A stretch of DNA of 41,970 nucleotides from Actinomycetes bacterium (GCA_023450335.1 JAEXHA010000097.1:1-41970), one strand, 5' to 3'; shown: positions 1 to 9,883, counted from the stretch's first letter. Made by a program: numbers and translations. Notes: generated from the letters alone by a model not told the origin.

Positions 1-198
1 CTGCGTGCCCGTCGTCGGCGGCGCCGACACCGGCGCGCTGGGCGGCGCCGGGGCATCCTGCTCCGCCAGCGCCCGCCAGGGCTGCCAGACGAAGAGCGCG
101 ATGATGCCGCCGACGATCAGGACGACCGCGAGTGACACCGCAAGACGCCGTCGGCGGTAGACAGCCGGCGACGGACGGCGGGACGGGGTCGTGCTCAC
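1..198 (-). CDS. N-terminus of a membrane-anchored protein (partial)
   Basis: A GTG-started frame (GTG at 198-196) stays open to the window edge, giving 66 residues. A basic N-terminus rich in Arg and Pro (about residues 1-22) precedes one hydrophobic segment (about residues 23-42). A Pro/Ala/Thr-rich linker follows, so this looks like a type II anchored or secreted protein whose functional domain lies outside the window. No family can be assigned; an extracytoplasmic peptidase or hydrolase is possible but not shown. There is no Shine-Dalgarno. TAGCCT at 210-205 sits exactly 6 nt before the GTG, as expected for a leaderless mRNA. Confidence 0.6.
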   Translation of the reverse strand, partial: MSTTPSRRPSPAVYRRRRLAVSLAVVLIVGGIIALFVWQPWRALAEQDAPAPPSAPVSAPPTTGTQ

Positions 199-210
199 GC
201 ATTCAGGCTA
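199..210 (-). promoter_or_regulatory. -10 box for leaderless transcript of the 198-1 gene
   Basis: TAGCCT (210-205) followed by 6 nt and then the GTG start, with no ribosome binding site. The predicted transcription start coincides with the start codon. No convincing -35. Confidence 0.4.
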
Positions 211-243
211 AGCCGCTGCATCGGCTCAGCCGGGTCGGCACGC

Positions 244-762
244 CTACAGCTGTTTGAGCATTCGGGTGTTGCCCAGGGTGTTGGGCTTGACGTGCGCGAG
301 ATCGAGAAACTCGGCGACGCCCTCGTCGGGGCTGCGCAGCAGTTGGGAGTACACGTCGGGGTCGACGATGTGCTCGCCGATGGGTGCGAACCCGTGGCGG
401 GTGAAGAACGGCACTTCGAACGTGAGGCAGAACAGGCGCGTCAGACCCAGCTGGCGCGCGTTGTGCTCGAGAGCGGCGACAAGCGCCCCGCCGACGCCGT
501 GGTGCAGCCACTCGTCCGCGACGATGAGGGTCCGGATCTCGCCCAGGTCCTCCCACATCACGTGCAGCGCGCCACAGCCGATGAGCCGCCCCGCCCGCTC
601 GGCGACCACGAACTCCTGCACCGACTCGAACAGGGTGACCAGCTCTTTGCCCAGCAGGATGCGACGGTCCACGTACGGCGTCAGCAGCTCGCCGATGGCC
701 CGCACATCGGAGGTGCGAGCGGGCCGCACCGTGTAGGACTCCGTTGCGTGGGGTTCGGTCAC
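244..762 (-). CDS. argA: N-acetylglutamate synthase, actinobacterial short form (GNAT)
   Basis: A 172-residue single-domain GNAT acetyltransferase predicted to make N-acetyl-L-glutamate from acetyl-CoA and glutamate, the first step of arginine synthesis. It closely resembles the short mycobacterial ArgA as I recall it: VRPARTSDV at the N-terminus, GCGALHVMWEDLGEIRTL in the middle (acetyl-CoA binding core), FFTRHGF, and the conserved C-terminal GVAEFLDLAHVKPNTLGNT segment. Length is normal for that family. Start is GTG at 762; TAAGGT lies 6 nt upstream and overlaps an AAGGTGG ribosome-binding-like stretch, so it may be leaderless or leadered. It lies downstream of clpC on the same strand but is separated from it by a strong hairpin. 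Other GNATs are possible, but the C-terminal signature makes ArgA the best call. Confidence 0.85.
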   Translation of the reverse strand: MTEPHATESYTVRPARTSDVRAIGELLTPYVDRRILLGKELVTLFESVQEFVVAERAGRLIGCGALHVMWEDLGEIRTLIVADEWLHHGVGGALVAALEHNARQLGLTRLFCLTFEVPFFTRHGFAPIGEHIVDPDVYSQLLRSPDEGVAEFLDLAHVKPNTLGNTRMLKQL

Positions 763-797
763 GGATCCACCTTAGAACGCCGTGACCGTCCGAACGC

Positions 798-833
798 AGA
801 GAGGCCGGGGCGCCACAGCGCTCCGGCCTCTCT
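798..833 (-). terminator. Strong hairpin terminator downstream of clpC
   Basis: AGAGAGGCCGG (798-808) pairs with CCGGCCTCTCT (823-833), and the stem continues inward through GGCGC/GCGCT to a CACA loop, about 16 bp with one G-T pair. There is no T-run on either side, so it is the U-less hairpin type common in actinobacteria. It separates clpC from argA. Confidence 0.6.
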
Positions 834-848
834 GAACGACGTGGGTCG

Positions 849-3371
<2,523 letters not shown>

Positions 3372-3414
3372 GACTTGACTCCTCCGGGCGCGGTTGTTCT
3401 GCGCCTTACGAAAG

Positions 3415-3464
3415 ACGATAACCACCCGCGGATGCCGGTATGCCCGTGTTCGCCGTCGGCGCAC
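3415..3464 (-). promoter_or_regulatory. clpC promoter with candidate ClgR activator box
   Basis: Reading the plus strand, GTTCGC, 5 nt, GCGCAC (3448-3464) matches the reported actinobacterial ClgR half-site arrangement GTTCGC-N5-GCG. Reading towards clpC, TATCGT (3420-3415) is a plausible -10 without a good -35. The box centre then falls near -48, a usual position for an activator that replaces a weak -35. The leader is about 37 nt and ends in GGAGGAG. ClgR control is inferred from known clp regulation in Streptomyces and Corynebacterium. Confidence 0.45.
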
Positions 3465-3559
3465 CGTCGCATCCCCAGCCCCCACCCCGAGCGGGTACCC
3501 GCGTCAACGAGTGCGCAGCGGTGCAGCCGCAGGCGGATGTGCGATATCCAACGCCGACC

Positions 3560-3620
3560 TTGACATGGCATCCACCGCCACCATATCGTTTCTCGATAAC
3601 AACGAATATCGATAAGGAGG
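3560..3620 (+). promoter_or_regulatory. Promoter and operator-like array of the DUF2975/HTH operon
   Basis: TTGACA (3560-3565), an 18-bp spacer and TATCGT (3584-3589) form a near-consensus vegetative promoter. Overlapping the -10, start point and ribosome binding site is an AT-rich array: TATCG (3584-3588), CGATA (3594-3598) and the palindrome TATCGATA (3607-3614). AAGGAGG follows at 3614-3620. The position suits repression by the Cro/C1-type protein encoded last in the operon; that link is inference. Confidence 0.6.
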
Positions 3621-3621
3621 C

Positions 3622-4230
3622 ATGGTGGACACCTTCCTCACGCACCGTGCAGACCGCGCGACGGTCCGGGTTATCAGCGTGCTCGCCGGCGCGGTGGCGC
3701 TGGCGCTGGCCGTCGGATCGGTCGCCGCCGCGATCTCGTTCGCCTGGGCGCCGTCGGTCACCACGACGCTGCTGGCCACGGCACCGGCGGCGGCCACCGC
3801 TCCCGTGCAGACGGCCGCGTTCGACTCGGTCACCCTGACCACGGGCACCTTGAGCCCCGGTGCCCGCGCGGCCACGGCCGCCGGACACCTGGCAGTGGCT
3901 CTGACCGCGGTGTTGGTCGGCGGCGCGCTGGCCTGGCTGCTGCTGGCCGTCTCGGCCGGGCGCCCGCTGCCCCGGGGCCTGTCGCGCATGCTCCTGGTCG
4001 CCGGATTCGCCCTGACCCTGGGGCCGCTGCTGGGCGCGGGGCTGCTCGGCCTGGGCTCGATGCAGGCCGCGGCCGAGCTCAATCCGAGCGTCGGGGGGAT
4101 CCTGCTGGTGGGCTTCGAACTGTCGGCATGGGGCGTCGCGATCCCGGTCACCGGATTCGGCGTGCTCGCCCTCGCGTTCGTCTTCACGCACCTGCGCACC
4201 CTGCAACGCGACACAGAAGGACTCGTCTGA
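3622..4230 (+). CDS. DUF2975-like membrane protein, first of three
   Basis: A 202-residue integral membrane protein with about four predicted transmembrane segments (roughly residues 18-42, 90-113, 124-147, 165-190) and a Thr/Ala-rich extracytoplasmic loop between the first and second. It ends in LQRDTEGLV, a C-terminal motif typical of DUF2975-type proteins and shared by the next two genes. Function is unknown; family members commonly pair with a small YozG-like regulator, as here. Start ATG 3622 has AAGGAGG 1-2 nt closer than usual but unmistakable. Its TGA overlaps the next ATG by one base (TGATG), so the operon is translationally coupled. Assignment to DUF2975 rests on size, topology, end motif and the HTH partner. 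Confidence 0.7.
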   Translation: MVDTFLTHRADRATVRVISVLAGAVALALAVGSVAAAISFAWAPSVTTTLLATAPAAATAPVQTAAFDSVTLTTGTLSPGARAATAAGHLAVALTAVLVGGALAWLLLAVSAGRPLPRGLSRMLLVAGFALTLGPLLGAGLLGLGSMQAAAELNPSVGGILLVGFELSAWGVAIPVTGFGVLALAFVFTHLRTLQRDTEGLV

Positions 4231-4991
4231 TGGCCGTCGGCACCTGGTTCTGGATCGCTTCGATCGTCGTCGTCCTCGCCCTCGCGCTGGTGATCGGAGC
4301 GTTCGGTCTGGCCAAGCGCCGGGCCAAGGATGCCGGTGACCCGACCCCTGTCGTCAAGCTCACGCTCGTCGTGGCCGCGCTGTGGGCCGTGCTCAGCGTC
4401 ATCGTCGCCGCCGTGGTGATCCTGACGACGGCGCTCGCCGACGACGTGCACATCACGGTGCCGGTGCAGCAGTTCTGGCCACAGCTGCCCGAGGGCACCG
4501 AGGTCGACGGGATGACGGCGACCCGCGTCGGCGGCGGCTTCACCTCGGCCGACCTGATCGCCTCGGGGCTCAGCGCCGGAGCGCGGGCATGCTGGGCGAT
4601 CGGGCAGGGCCTGGCCACGGTCGTGCCCGGGGTGATCGCCGCGATGATCACGGTCACGTGCTTCCAGCTGCTCGCCGGCCGCACCTTCGCACCGGTCGTC
4701 GCCCGCATGGCGATGATCACCGCAGTGGTCGTGGCCGGCGGCGGGATCGCCGCGCAGATGCTCAGCGACATCGGCGGCAGCATGGCGGCGACCGAGCTGC
4801 TCGCGTGGACGAGCGCGGGCTACGAAGAGGTCGCCGGCATCGAGGACGCCCTCGATGCCTGGTGGCCGCAGCCCGCCTTCGAGCTGTCGCTGCCGTTCTG
4901 GCCGCTCGCGGCCGGGCTCGCCTTCGCGGCGCTCGCGGCGGTGTTCCGCTACGGCTCGCGCCTGCAGCACGACACGGAAGGACTCGTCTGA
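4230..4991 (+). CDS. DUF2975-like membrane protein, second of three
   Basis: A 253-residue membrane protein starting at the ATG that overlaps the previous stop (TGATG). Predicted transmembrane segments lie near residues 3-25, 43-66, 125-150, 157-180 and 222-243. A long extracytoplasmic loop (VHITVPVQQFWPQLPEG and following) separates the second and third. It is larger than the family norm and seems to carry an extra N-terminal helix followed by a basic AKRRAKD turn. It ends in LQHDTEGLV, nearly identical to the ends of its neighbours. It overlaps the next gene by one base. No enzymatic motif is seen; the role is unknown. Confidence 0.7.
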   Translation: MAVGTWFWIASIVVVLALALVIGAFGLAKRRAKDAGDPTPVVKLTLVVAALWAVLSVIVAAVVILTTALADDVHITVPVQQFWPQLPEGTEVDGMTATRVGGGFTSADLIASGLSAGARACWAIGQGLATVVPGVIAAMITVTCFQLLAGRTFAPVVARMAMITAVVVAGGGIAAQMLSDIGGSMAATELLAWTSAGYEEVAGIEDALDAWWPQPAFELSLPFWPLAAGLAFAALAAVFRYGSRLQHDTEGLV

Positions 4992-5653
4992 TGACCACGA
5001 TCCCGCACGCCCACACCCGTGCCACCCACACCCGCAACGCGGCGCTTGCCGTGACGATCGTCGCGGGCGTTCTGCTGGCCCTGGCCACGGCATTCTTCGC
5101 CCTCTGGCTCGTCTCCGACGTCTTCACCCCCGAGTGGATCGTCGAGGTCCCGGTCGCCTCGCCGCGCGATGTCGTGCCGCTCGTTGCCGGCGCGGCCGCC
5201 GAGTCGCACACGTACGCGTACGGCACGGTCCTGATCTCGAGCTACGCCGCGCTCGTCGTGCCGCGCACCCTCGCGGCCATCGCGATGGCGCTCAACTTCG
5301 CGGTGGCGCTTGTCACCCTCGTCATGGTGATCGTGCTCGCGGCGCGGGTCCGCATCCAGCGCAGCTTCACCCGGGCTGCGACCGTCGGCATCGTCGTGCT
5401 GGGCGCACTGTCGACCGTGACGGCGTTCGCGGCGCCGTGGCTCGAGCGCCTTTCGATCACCACCACGGTGTCGGGGCTCGGCTACCCCACCTCGGGCGAC
5501 GAGGCCCCGGCAGGCGAATGGGTCGTGCCACCGCAGTTCACGCTGCAGGACGCCAATTGGCCGCTGCTGTTCATCGGCATCCTGTTCCTGCTGACCGCGG
5601 CGCTGTTCGTCCGCGCACGGCGGCTCCAGCGCGACACCGAAGGACTCGTATGA
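4991..5653 (+). CDS. DUF2975-like membrane protein, third of three
   Basis: A 220-residue membrane protein with four predicted transmembrane segments (about residues 17-40, 88-115, 127-150, 190-210) and a His/Thr-rich cytoplasmic N-terminus. The first extracytoplasmic loop contains VEVPVASPRDVVPLV; a second loop precedes the last helix. It ends in LQRDTEGLV, identical to the end of the first protein in the operon. Its start overlaps the previous stop (TGATG), and its stop overlaps the regulator start (ATGA). The three proteins diverge outside the topology and end motif, which suggests old tandem duplication or a hetero-oligomeric complex. Confidence 0.7.
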   Translation: MTTIPHAHTRATHTRNAALAVTIVAGVLLALATAFFALWLVSDVFTPEWIVEVPVASPRDVVPLVAGAAAESHTYAYGTVLISSYAALVVPRTLAAIAMALNFAVALVTLVMVIVLAARVRIQRSFTRAATVGIVVLGALSTVTAFAAPWLERLSITTTVSGLGYPTSGDEAPAGEWVVPPQFTLQDANWPLLFIGILFLLTAALFVRARRLQRDTEGLV

Positions 5654-5880
5654 GCCCGGCAGACGACGACGAGATCACCGGCATCCACTGTCGCCTCGAC
5701 GAGCTGCTCGCCGAACGCGGGATGACCCTCACCCGGCTGTCGGAGATCGTGGGCGTCTCGGTCGTGAATCTGTCGATCCTCAAGAACGACCGCGCCCGCG
5801 CGATCCGGTACTCGACGCTGTCGGCGATCTGCCGCGCCCTGGACTGCGAGGTCGGCGACCTGCTCGTGCGCGCCGACTGA
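5650..5880 (+). CDS. Small Cro/C1-type HTH regulator (YozG-like)
   Basis: A 76-residue single-domain DNA-binding protein. After about 14 residues comes a Cro/C1 helix-turn-helix: LDELLAERGMTLTRLSEIVG, then VSVVNLSILKNDRARAIRYS as recognition region, and TLSAICRALDCEVGDLL. The NLSILKNxxAxAIRxSTL pattern is characteristic of YozG-type regulators that accompany DUF2975 membrane proteins. It is translated through a 4-bp ATGA overlap with the third membrane gene. The family lacks a ligand domain, so sensing, if any, probably comes through the membrane partners (inference). The TATCGATA array at the operon promoter is the natural candidate operator. Confidence 0.85.
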   Translation: MSPADDDEITGIHCRLDELLAERGMTLTRLSEIVGVSVVNLSILKNDRARAIRYSTLSAICRALDCEVGDLLVRAD

Positions 5881-5890
5881 CCGATGCCGC

Positions 5891-6178
5891 GGTTCAGCAG
5901 TCGCTTGCGCACAATGCGCGCGCCGGGCACAGTGCCGAACTGACTGCCGAAAATCGGACCGGCGTTTGAGCAGTCGGTTGCGCGCAATGCGCACGCCGGG
6001 CACCGTGCCGAACTGACTGCCGAAGATCGGACCGGCAGTTCAGCAGTCGCTTGCGCACAATGCGCGCGCCAGGCGCTGTGCCGAACTGACTGCCGAAAAT
6101 CGCACCGGCGTTTGAGCAGTCGCTTGCGCACAATGCGCACGCGAGGCACCGTGCCGAACTGACTGCCGAACGGCTCAC
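5891..6178. repeat. Four tandem ~73-bp palindromic repeats
   Basis: Units begin with GCAGTC at 5897, 5970, 6043 and 6116, exactly 73 bp apart; the last is truncated. Each contains an imperfect palindrome of about 58 bp with outer arms TTCAGCAGTC and GACTGCCGAA and an inner GGCAC/GTGCC hairpin, followed by a spacer of about 15 bp that is missing from the last unit. Copies differ by a few substitutions. No open frame explains them. They fill the 320 bp between the HTH regulator and the DUF559 gene. Confidence 0.85.
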
Positions 6179-6200
6179 GCGGACGGACACCCTGGATGTG

Positions 6201-7172
6201 TCACGTGCGGCCAGTGCCGCGAGTCGCGACGGCCCGGCGAACGCGCTCGACGACACTGCGGGGCGCGTCGTAGAGCTGTGCCTTCGTCACCCGGATCACG
6301 ATCCAGCCCATGGCCGTGAGCGACTCGTGCCGGGCGATGTCCTTCGCCCACTGCGCAGGGTCGGTGCGGTGCTGATCGCCCTCGTACTCGACCGCGATCT
6401 TCGCCGCCGGGTAGGCCAGATCGACGACGGCGACGAGGGCTCCGGCCGGGTCGCGGACGACGACGTTGAGTCGCGGTTCAGGAAGTCCCCCGTCGATCAT
6501 GACAAGCCGGCACCTCGTCTCGCCGGATGACGCGCTCCGGGTGCGGACCCTCCGCACGGCGTGGCGCAACCGCCCGACTCCGGCTCGCCTGCAGGTCACC
6601 GCTCTGGCGAGGTCATCGACGGTTGCGAGTTGCCGTCGATCGGTGGTGAAGATGCGCTCGCGCACCACGGCGTCGCCCAGAGCGACCAGCTCGATGTCCG
6701 AGACGAGCACGGATGCCATGGTCGCCCAGGTCGACACCGGGTCCGTCACCCGCAATCCGTCGACTTCGGCCAGAGTCACCAGGTGAGGCTGCATCTGGTG
6801 TCCCGCGATCCCGGCACGGCGCGGATGCCTGCCGGGGACCAGTACTCCGACATCCAGGGCGCGTTCTTCGTCGAGCAACCCGAGCGGCACCGGCAGTTGC
6901 CAGATCGCGGCAGCGACGACGTGCGTGAAGAACTGGTTGCCGGCCATGACCCGCGAATATAGGCGCGCACGATGAATGAGGCTCTTGCGCAGCCGCTCGT
7001 AGTGATGGTCTGTAGGCCCGAACTCGGCGGTCACTCCGGCGCGCACGCGCAGCCCACGATGGACCCGGACGAGATCGGATGCACGGAGTCGCGATCTCGC
7101 GACCCCGGCATCCATCGCCTCACTCACGGTGAACGCGTCGCCGAGGGATGCCGGAAGGTCGATGCGCCGCAT
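6201..7172 (-). CDS. AbiEi/DUF559 protein with Vsr-like nuclease domain
   Basis: A 323-residue protein. The N-terminal 60 or so residues (TVSEAMDAGVARSRLRASDLVRVHRGLRV) resemble the AbiEi-type winged helix, and the C-terminal 110 residues are a DUF559/Vsr-like PD-(D/E)XK fold: DLAYPAAKIAVEYEGDQHR, then a basic AKDIARHESL helix and GWIVIRVTKAQL. The D, E and H/Q residues of that fold are present. Such proteins are common in actinobacteria, often as orphan genes; function is not established, and no AbiEii toxin partner is adjacent. ATG 7172 has CTGGAA upstream; a GTG at 7202 would add ten residues. The gene is bracketed by palindromic repeats in opposite orientations. Confidence 0.75.
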   Translation of the reverse strand: MRRIDLPASLGDAFTVSEAMDAGVARSRLRASDLVRVHRGLRVRAGVTAEFGPTDHHYERLRKSLIHRARLYSRVMAGNQFFTHVVAAAIWQLPVPLGLLDEERALDVGVLVPGRHPRRAGIAGHQMQPHLVTLAEVDGLRVTDPVSTWATMASVLVSDIELVALGDAVVRERIFTTDRRQLATVDDLARAVTCRRAGVGRLRHAVRRVRTRSASSGETRCRLVMIDGGLPEPRLNVVVRDPAGALVAVVDLAYPAAKIAVEYEGDQHRTDPAQWAKDIARHESLTAMGWIVIRVTKAQLYDAPRSVVERVRRAVATRGTGRT

Positions 7173-7311
7173 TGTTCCAGGGTGCCGACGGGTGGTCCTC
7201 ACTGGCGCTCTGACCGGTGTTCTGTGGACAGATCGTACGAGTTGCGCTCTGTGGAGGACGCGGCGTCGGCGCGTGCTCGCTCGCCCGCGCCGGGGGACGG
7301 GGTTCGGGCCC

Positions 7312-7446
7312 GTTCAGCAGTCAGCTCGTGCCAGTGCGGACGTCCGGCACCGTGCGGAAGCGACTGCTGAACGACCCCACCTGCGCTTGGGCAGTCACTT
7401 CGCGCCAGTGCCGGCTCAGAACACTGTGCCAAAGCGACTGCTGAAC
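7312..7446. repeat. Two further copies of the palindromic repeat, opposite orientation
   Basis: Copy one (7312-7372) has perfect 11-bp arms, GTTCAGCAGTC and GACTGCTGAAC. Copy two (7388-7446) begins GGGCAGTC and ends GACTGCTGAAC. The conserved arm AAGCGACTGCTGAAC is the reverse complement of the unit start at 5893-5907, so these face the tandem array across the DUF559 gene. They lie between that gene and the lipoprotein gene. Confidence 0.75.
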
Positions 7447-7466
7447 CGGGCGCGGCGCGGCGCGCG

Positions 7467-8147
7467 TCAGCCCGCCAGCGGGATGGTCACCGGGTCGGTG
7501 AACTCGGCACCGCCGGAGAGCGTCAGCTTCGAAGCTTCGCCGACGTCAGACCCCGAGATGAGCGTCACGCGCGGGGCCATGTCCATCGTGCAGACCTGGT
7601 CGGATGCCGGGGTCTCGAACTCCACGAGCGTCACCGCGCCGTCGAACTCGGCCGAGGCCACGACCGGGGCGCAGGACGACGAGCCCCAGGTCAGCAGCGC
7701 GATCAGGTTGTCATCGACGACGCCGGCCGACGGCGTGTACTCAGCGACGTCGCCTCCCTGATACGCGTCGAGATGCGTCGCGGCCGACGCATCGGCCCCG
7801 TACGAGACGCGGATCTCGAGCGCATCGGATGTCGCGACCCCATCGGGCGCACCGATCAGCGTTGCGCGTGGCGCGAGGTCATCGCTGCACCCGTCGGTCT
7901 GCGGGTCCTCCAGCGCGACCTCGAGTGCGCCGTCATCGCCGACGGTCACATCGCCGGCGATCGGCACGCACGACGAACTGCCCTGCGTCACCAGCGCGAT
8001 GACACGCCCGCCGTCCAGCCACGCGGCCGCGACCGCGAACTCGCCATCCACGATGCCACCGGGTTCACCCGCTCCCGCCGTCGCACACCCGCCGAGCACG
8101 AGGGTGAGGGCGGCGAGCGCGGCGAGAGCGAGACGACGTACGGGCAT
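7467..8147 (-). CDS. Lipoprotein with a duplicated ~99-residue domain
   Basis: A 226-residue secreted protein. Signal peptide with lipobox LGGC places the lipidated cysteine at residue 21. The mature part has two similar halves: each has an [LV]IAL[LV]TxGSSSCxP motif (Cys60 and Cys159), then Cys87 and Cys186 in CxxDxAPRxTLI. The Cys-Cys spacing is 27 in both halves, suggesting one disulfide per domain. I recognise no named family; function is unknown, probably a surface or solute-interacting lipoprotein. Start ATG 8147 has AAAGGAC upstream; an upstream in-frame start would place a basic tail before the signal peptide and is less likely. Confidence 0.75.
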   Translation of the reverse strand: MPVRRLALAALAALTLVLGGCATAGAGEPGGIVDGEFAVAAAWLDGGRVIALVTQGSSSCVPIAGDVTVGDDGALEVALEDPQTDGCSDDLAPRATLIGAPDGVATSDALEIRVSYGADASAATHLDAYQGGDVAEYTPSAGVVDDNLIALLTWGSSSCAPVVASAEFDGAVTLVEFETPASDQVCTMDMAPRVTLISGSDVGEASKLTLSGGAEFTDPVTIPLAG

Positions 8148-8404
8148 GGGGGGTCCTTTCACGCGAATGGATGCCGGTGCGCGGGCGCGCGACACCACGA
8201 CCGCCGATGGCGCTCACCCCGACAGTGTCGCCCGGACGGCGAGCGTCTCACACCGGCATCCACCCGCCGATCGGGCCGCCGGCAGCCGCCGCCCCGGGGC
8301 CGGATCGTCTCAGCCGGCCACGTGCCCGGTGCCGGCAACACGTGCCCAGACCCCCGGCAACCCTGCCCAGACACCCCCAGGCAGCCCCGGACACCCCCAT
8401 GACC

Positions 8405-9883
8405 TCACTGCAGCGCCGACGTCAACCGGGCGAGGTTGTCGAGCACGGTCGAGCGCAGCGGCTGCTGCATCCATTCGTCAAGGGTGAGCTCGCGCGAGTC
8501 GGCTCGGTACTGGTCTTCGACCTCACGCAGCTGGTCGACGAACTCGGCGCCGCGCACGAGCATCGACATCTCGAGGTTGAGGCCGAACGAGCGCATGTCC
8601 ATGTTGCTCGAGCCGATCACGGCCGTCTCGTCGTCGATCGACATCGACTTCGAGTGCAGGATATAGGGGCGTTTGTAGAGCCAGATGCGCACGCCCGCAC
8701 GCAGCAGCGCCTCATAGTAGCTGCGCTGTGCGTGGTAGACCATCGCCTGGTCGCCCTCTTCGGACACGAACAGCTCGACGGCGATGCCCCGCTGGCACGC
8801 CGACTGGATCGCGGTGAGCAGGCCCTCTTCGGGGACGAAGTAGGGGCTCACGATGCTCACGCGCTTCTCGGCCGCGAACAGCAATGTCATGAACAGCTTC
8901 AGATTGTTCTGGAACTCGAACCCGGGGCCGGACGGCACGATCTGGCAGTCCAGGTCGCCGGTGCCGGGATGCACGGTGAACATGTCGAACTCGTCGGTGA
9001 GCGACTCGTCCGTCTCGCTGTACCAATCGGAGAGGAAGACCGCGTTGACGGATGCCACGACGGGGCCGTCGACGCGGGCCATCAGATCGACCCAGTGCAG
9101 CCCGCGCCGGATGTTCTTGCGCAAGTTGTACGTCGAATCGGTCACGTTCTGCGAACCGGTGAAGGCCACCTTGCCGTCGACGACGAGGAGCTTGCGGTGG
9201 TTGCGCAGGTCGGGGCGCTGGAATCTCCCCTTGAAGGGCTGCAGGGGAAGCATCAGCCGCCACTGTGCACCCATGGCATCCAGCCGGCGCAGCGTCCGCT
9301 TGTAGAACGGTTTGCCGCGGTTCGCCCAATGATCGAGCAGCACGCGCACCGTCACGCCGCGGGCGGCGGCTTCTTCGAGCGCGCGGAAGAAGTCATCGGT
9401 CGAATCGTCGGACTGCAGGATGTAGAACTCGACGTGGACGTACTCGTCGGCTGTGCGGATCGCCGCGGCCATGGCGTCGATGCTGTCCTGGTAGCCCGAG
9501 ATGAGCTGCGCGCCGTTGTCACCGGACAGCGGCAGCGCGCCGAGGTTGCGGTTGAGGGTGACCACACCGGTGAACCAGGCCGGAGCATGGGGCCGCAGCG
9601 AACCGAAGTCGAGATTGGCGTCCGAGTCGCGGATGTAGGCGTTGATGCGCTCCTGCATCTTGCGGCGCCGCCGCGGCAGTCGGGGGTTGCCGATGAGCAG
9701 GAACAGCAGGATGCCGAGGACCGGAATGAAGTAGATGGCCAGCAGCCAGGCCATCGCCGAGGTGGGACGACGATTGCGCGGGATGATGATGACTGACAGC
9801 ACGCGGACGGTGATGTCGAACGCCAGCACGAGGACGACCCACCAGGTCCACGTCCAATTGATGCTGATGCTGATCACTGCCAC
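8405..9883 (-). CDS. cls: Cardiolipin synthase (PLD superfamily)
   Basis: A 492-residue membrane enzyme of the phospholipase D superfamily that joins phosphatidylglycerol molecules, or CDP-diacylglycerol with phosphatidylglycerol, into cardiolipin. Two N-terminal transmembrane helices (about residues 10-32 and 41-64, the PLDc_N region with NPRLPRRRRK) are followed by two catalytic HKD motifs: HRKLLVVDGKVAFTGSQN and HSKSMSIDDETAVIGSSN. Length and layout are those of bacterial Cls. Start is GTG 9883 with GGGG upstream; a second GTG two codons later is also possible. A small membrane protein gene lies 40 bp upstream on the same strand. Confidence 0.93.
   Translation of the reverse strand: MAVISISINWTWTWWVVLVLAFDITVRVLSVIIIPRNRRPTSAMAWLLAIYFIPVLGILLFLLIGNPRLPRRRRKMQERINAYIRDSDANLDFGSLRPHAPAWFTGVVTLNRNLGALPLSGDNGAQLISGYQDSIDAMAAAIRTADEYVHVEFYILQSDDSTDDFFRALEEAAARGVTVRVLLDHWANRGKPFYKRTLRRLDAMGAQWRLMLPLQPFKGRFQRPDLRNHRKLLVVDGKVAFTGSQNVTDSTYNLRKNIRRGLHWVDLMARVDGPVVASVNAVFLSDWYSETDESLTDEFDMFTVHPGTGDLDCQIVPSGPGFEFQNNLKLFMTLLFAAEKRVSIVSPYFVPEEGLLTAIQSACQRGIAVELFVSEEGDQAMVYHAQRSYYEALLRAGVRIWLYKRPYILHSKSMSIDDETAVIGSSNMDMRSFGLNLEMSMLVRGAEFVDQLREVEDQYRADSRELTLDEWMQQPLRSTVLDNLARLTSALQ

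Noticed and set aside
5891..7446. CRISPR array
   Set aside because: The 73-bp units are contiguous palindromes without unique spacers, and no cas genes are present.
8148..8404. Gene or element between the lipoprotein and cls genes
   Set aside because: Only C-rich low-complexity sequence and two GGATGCC copies; no frame with a ribosome site.
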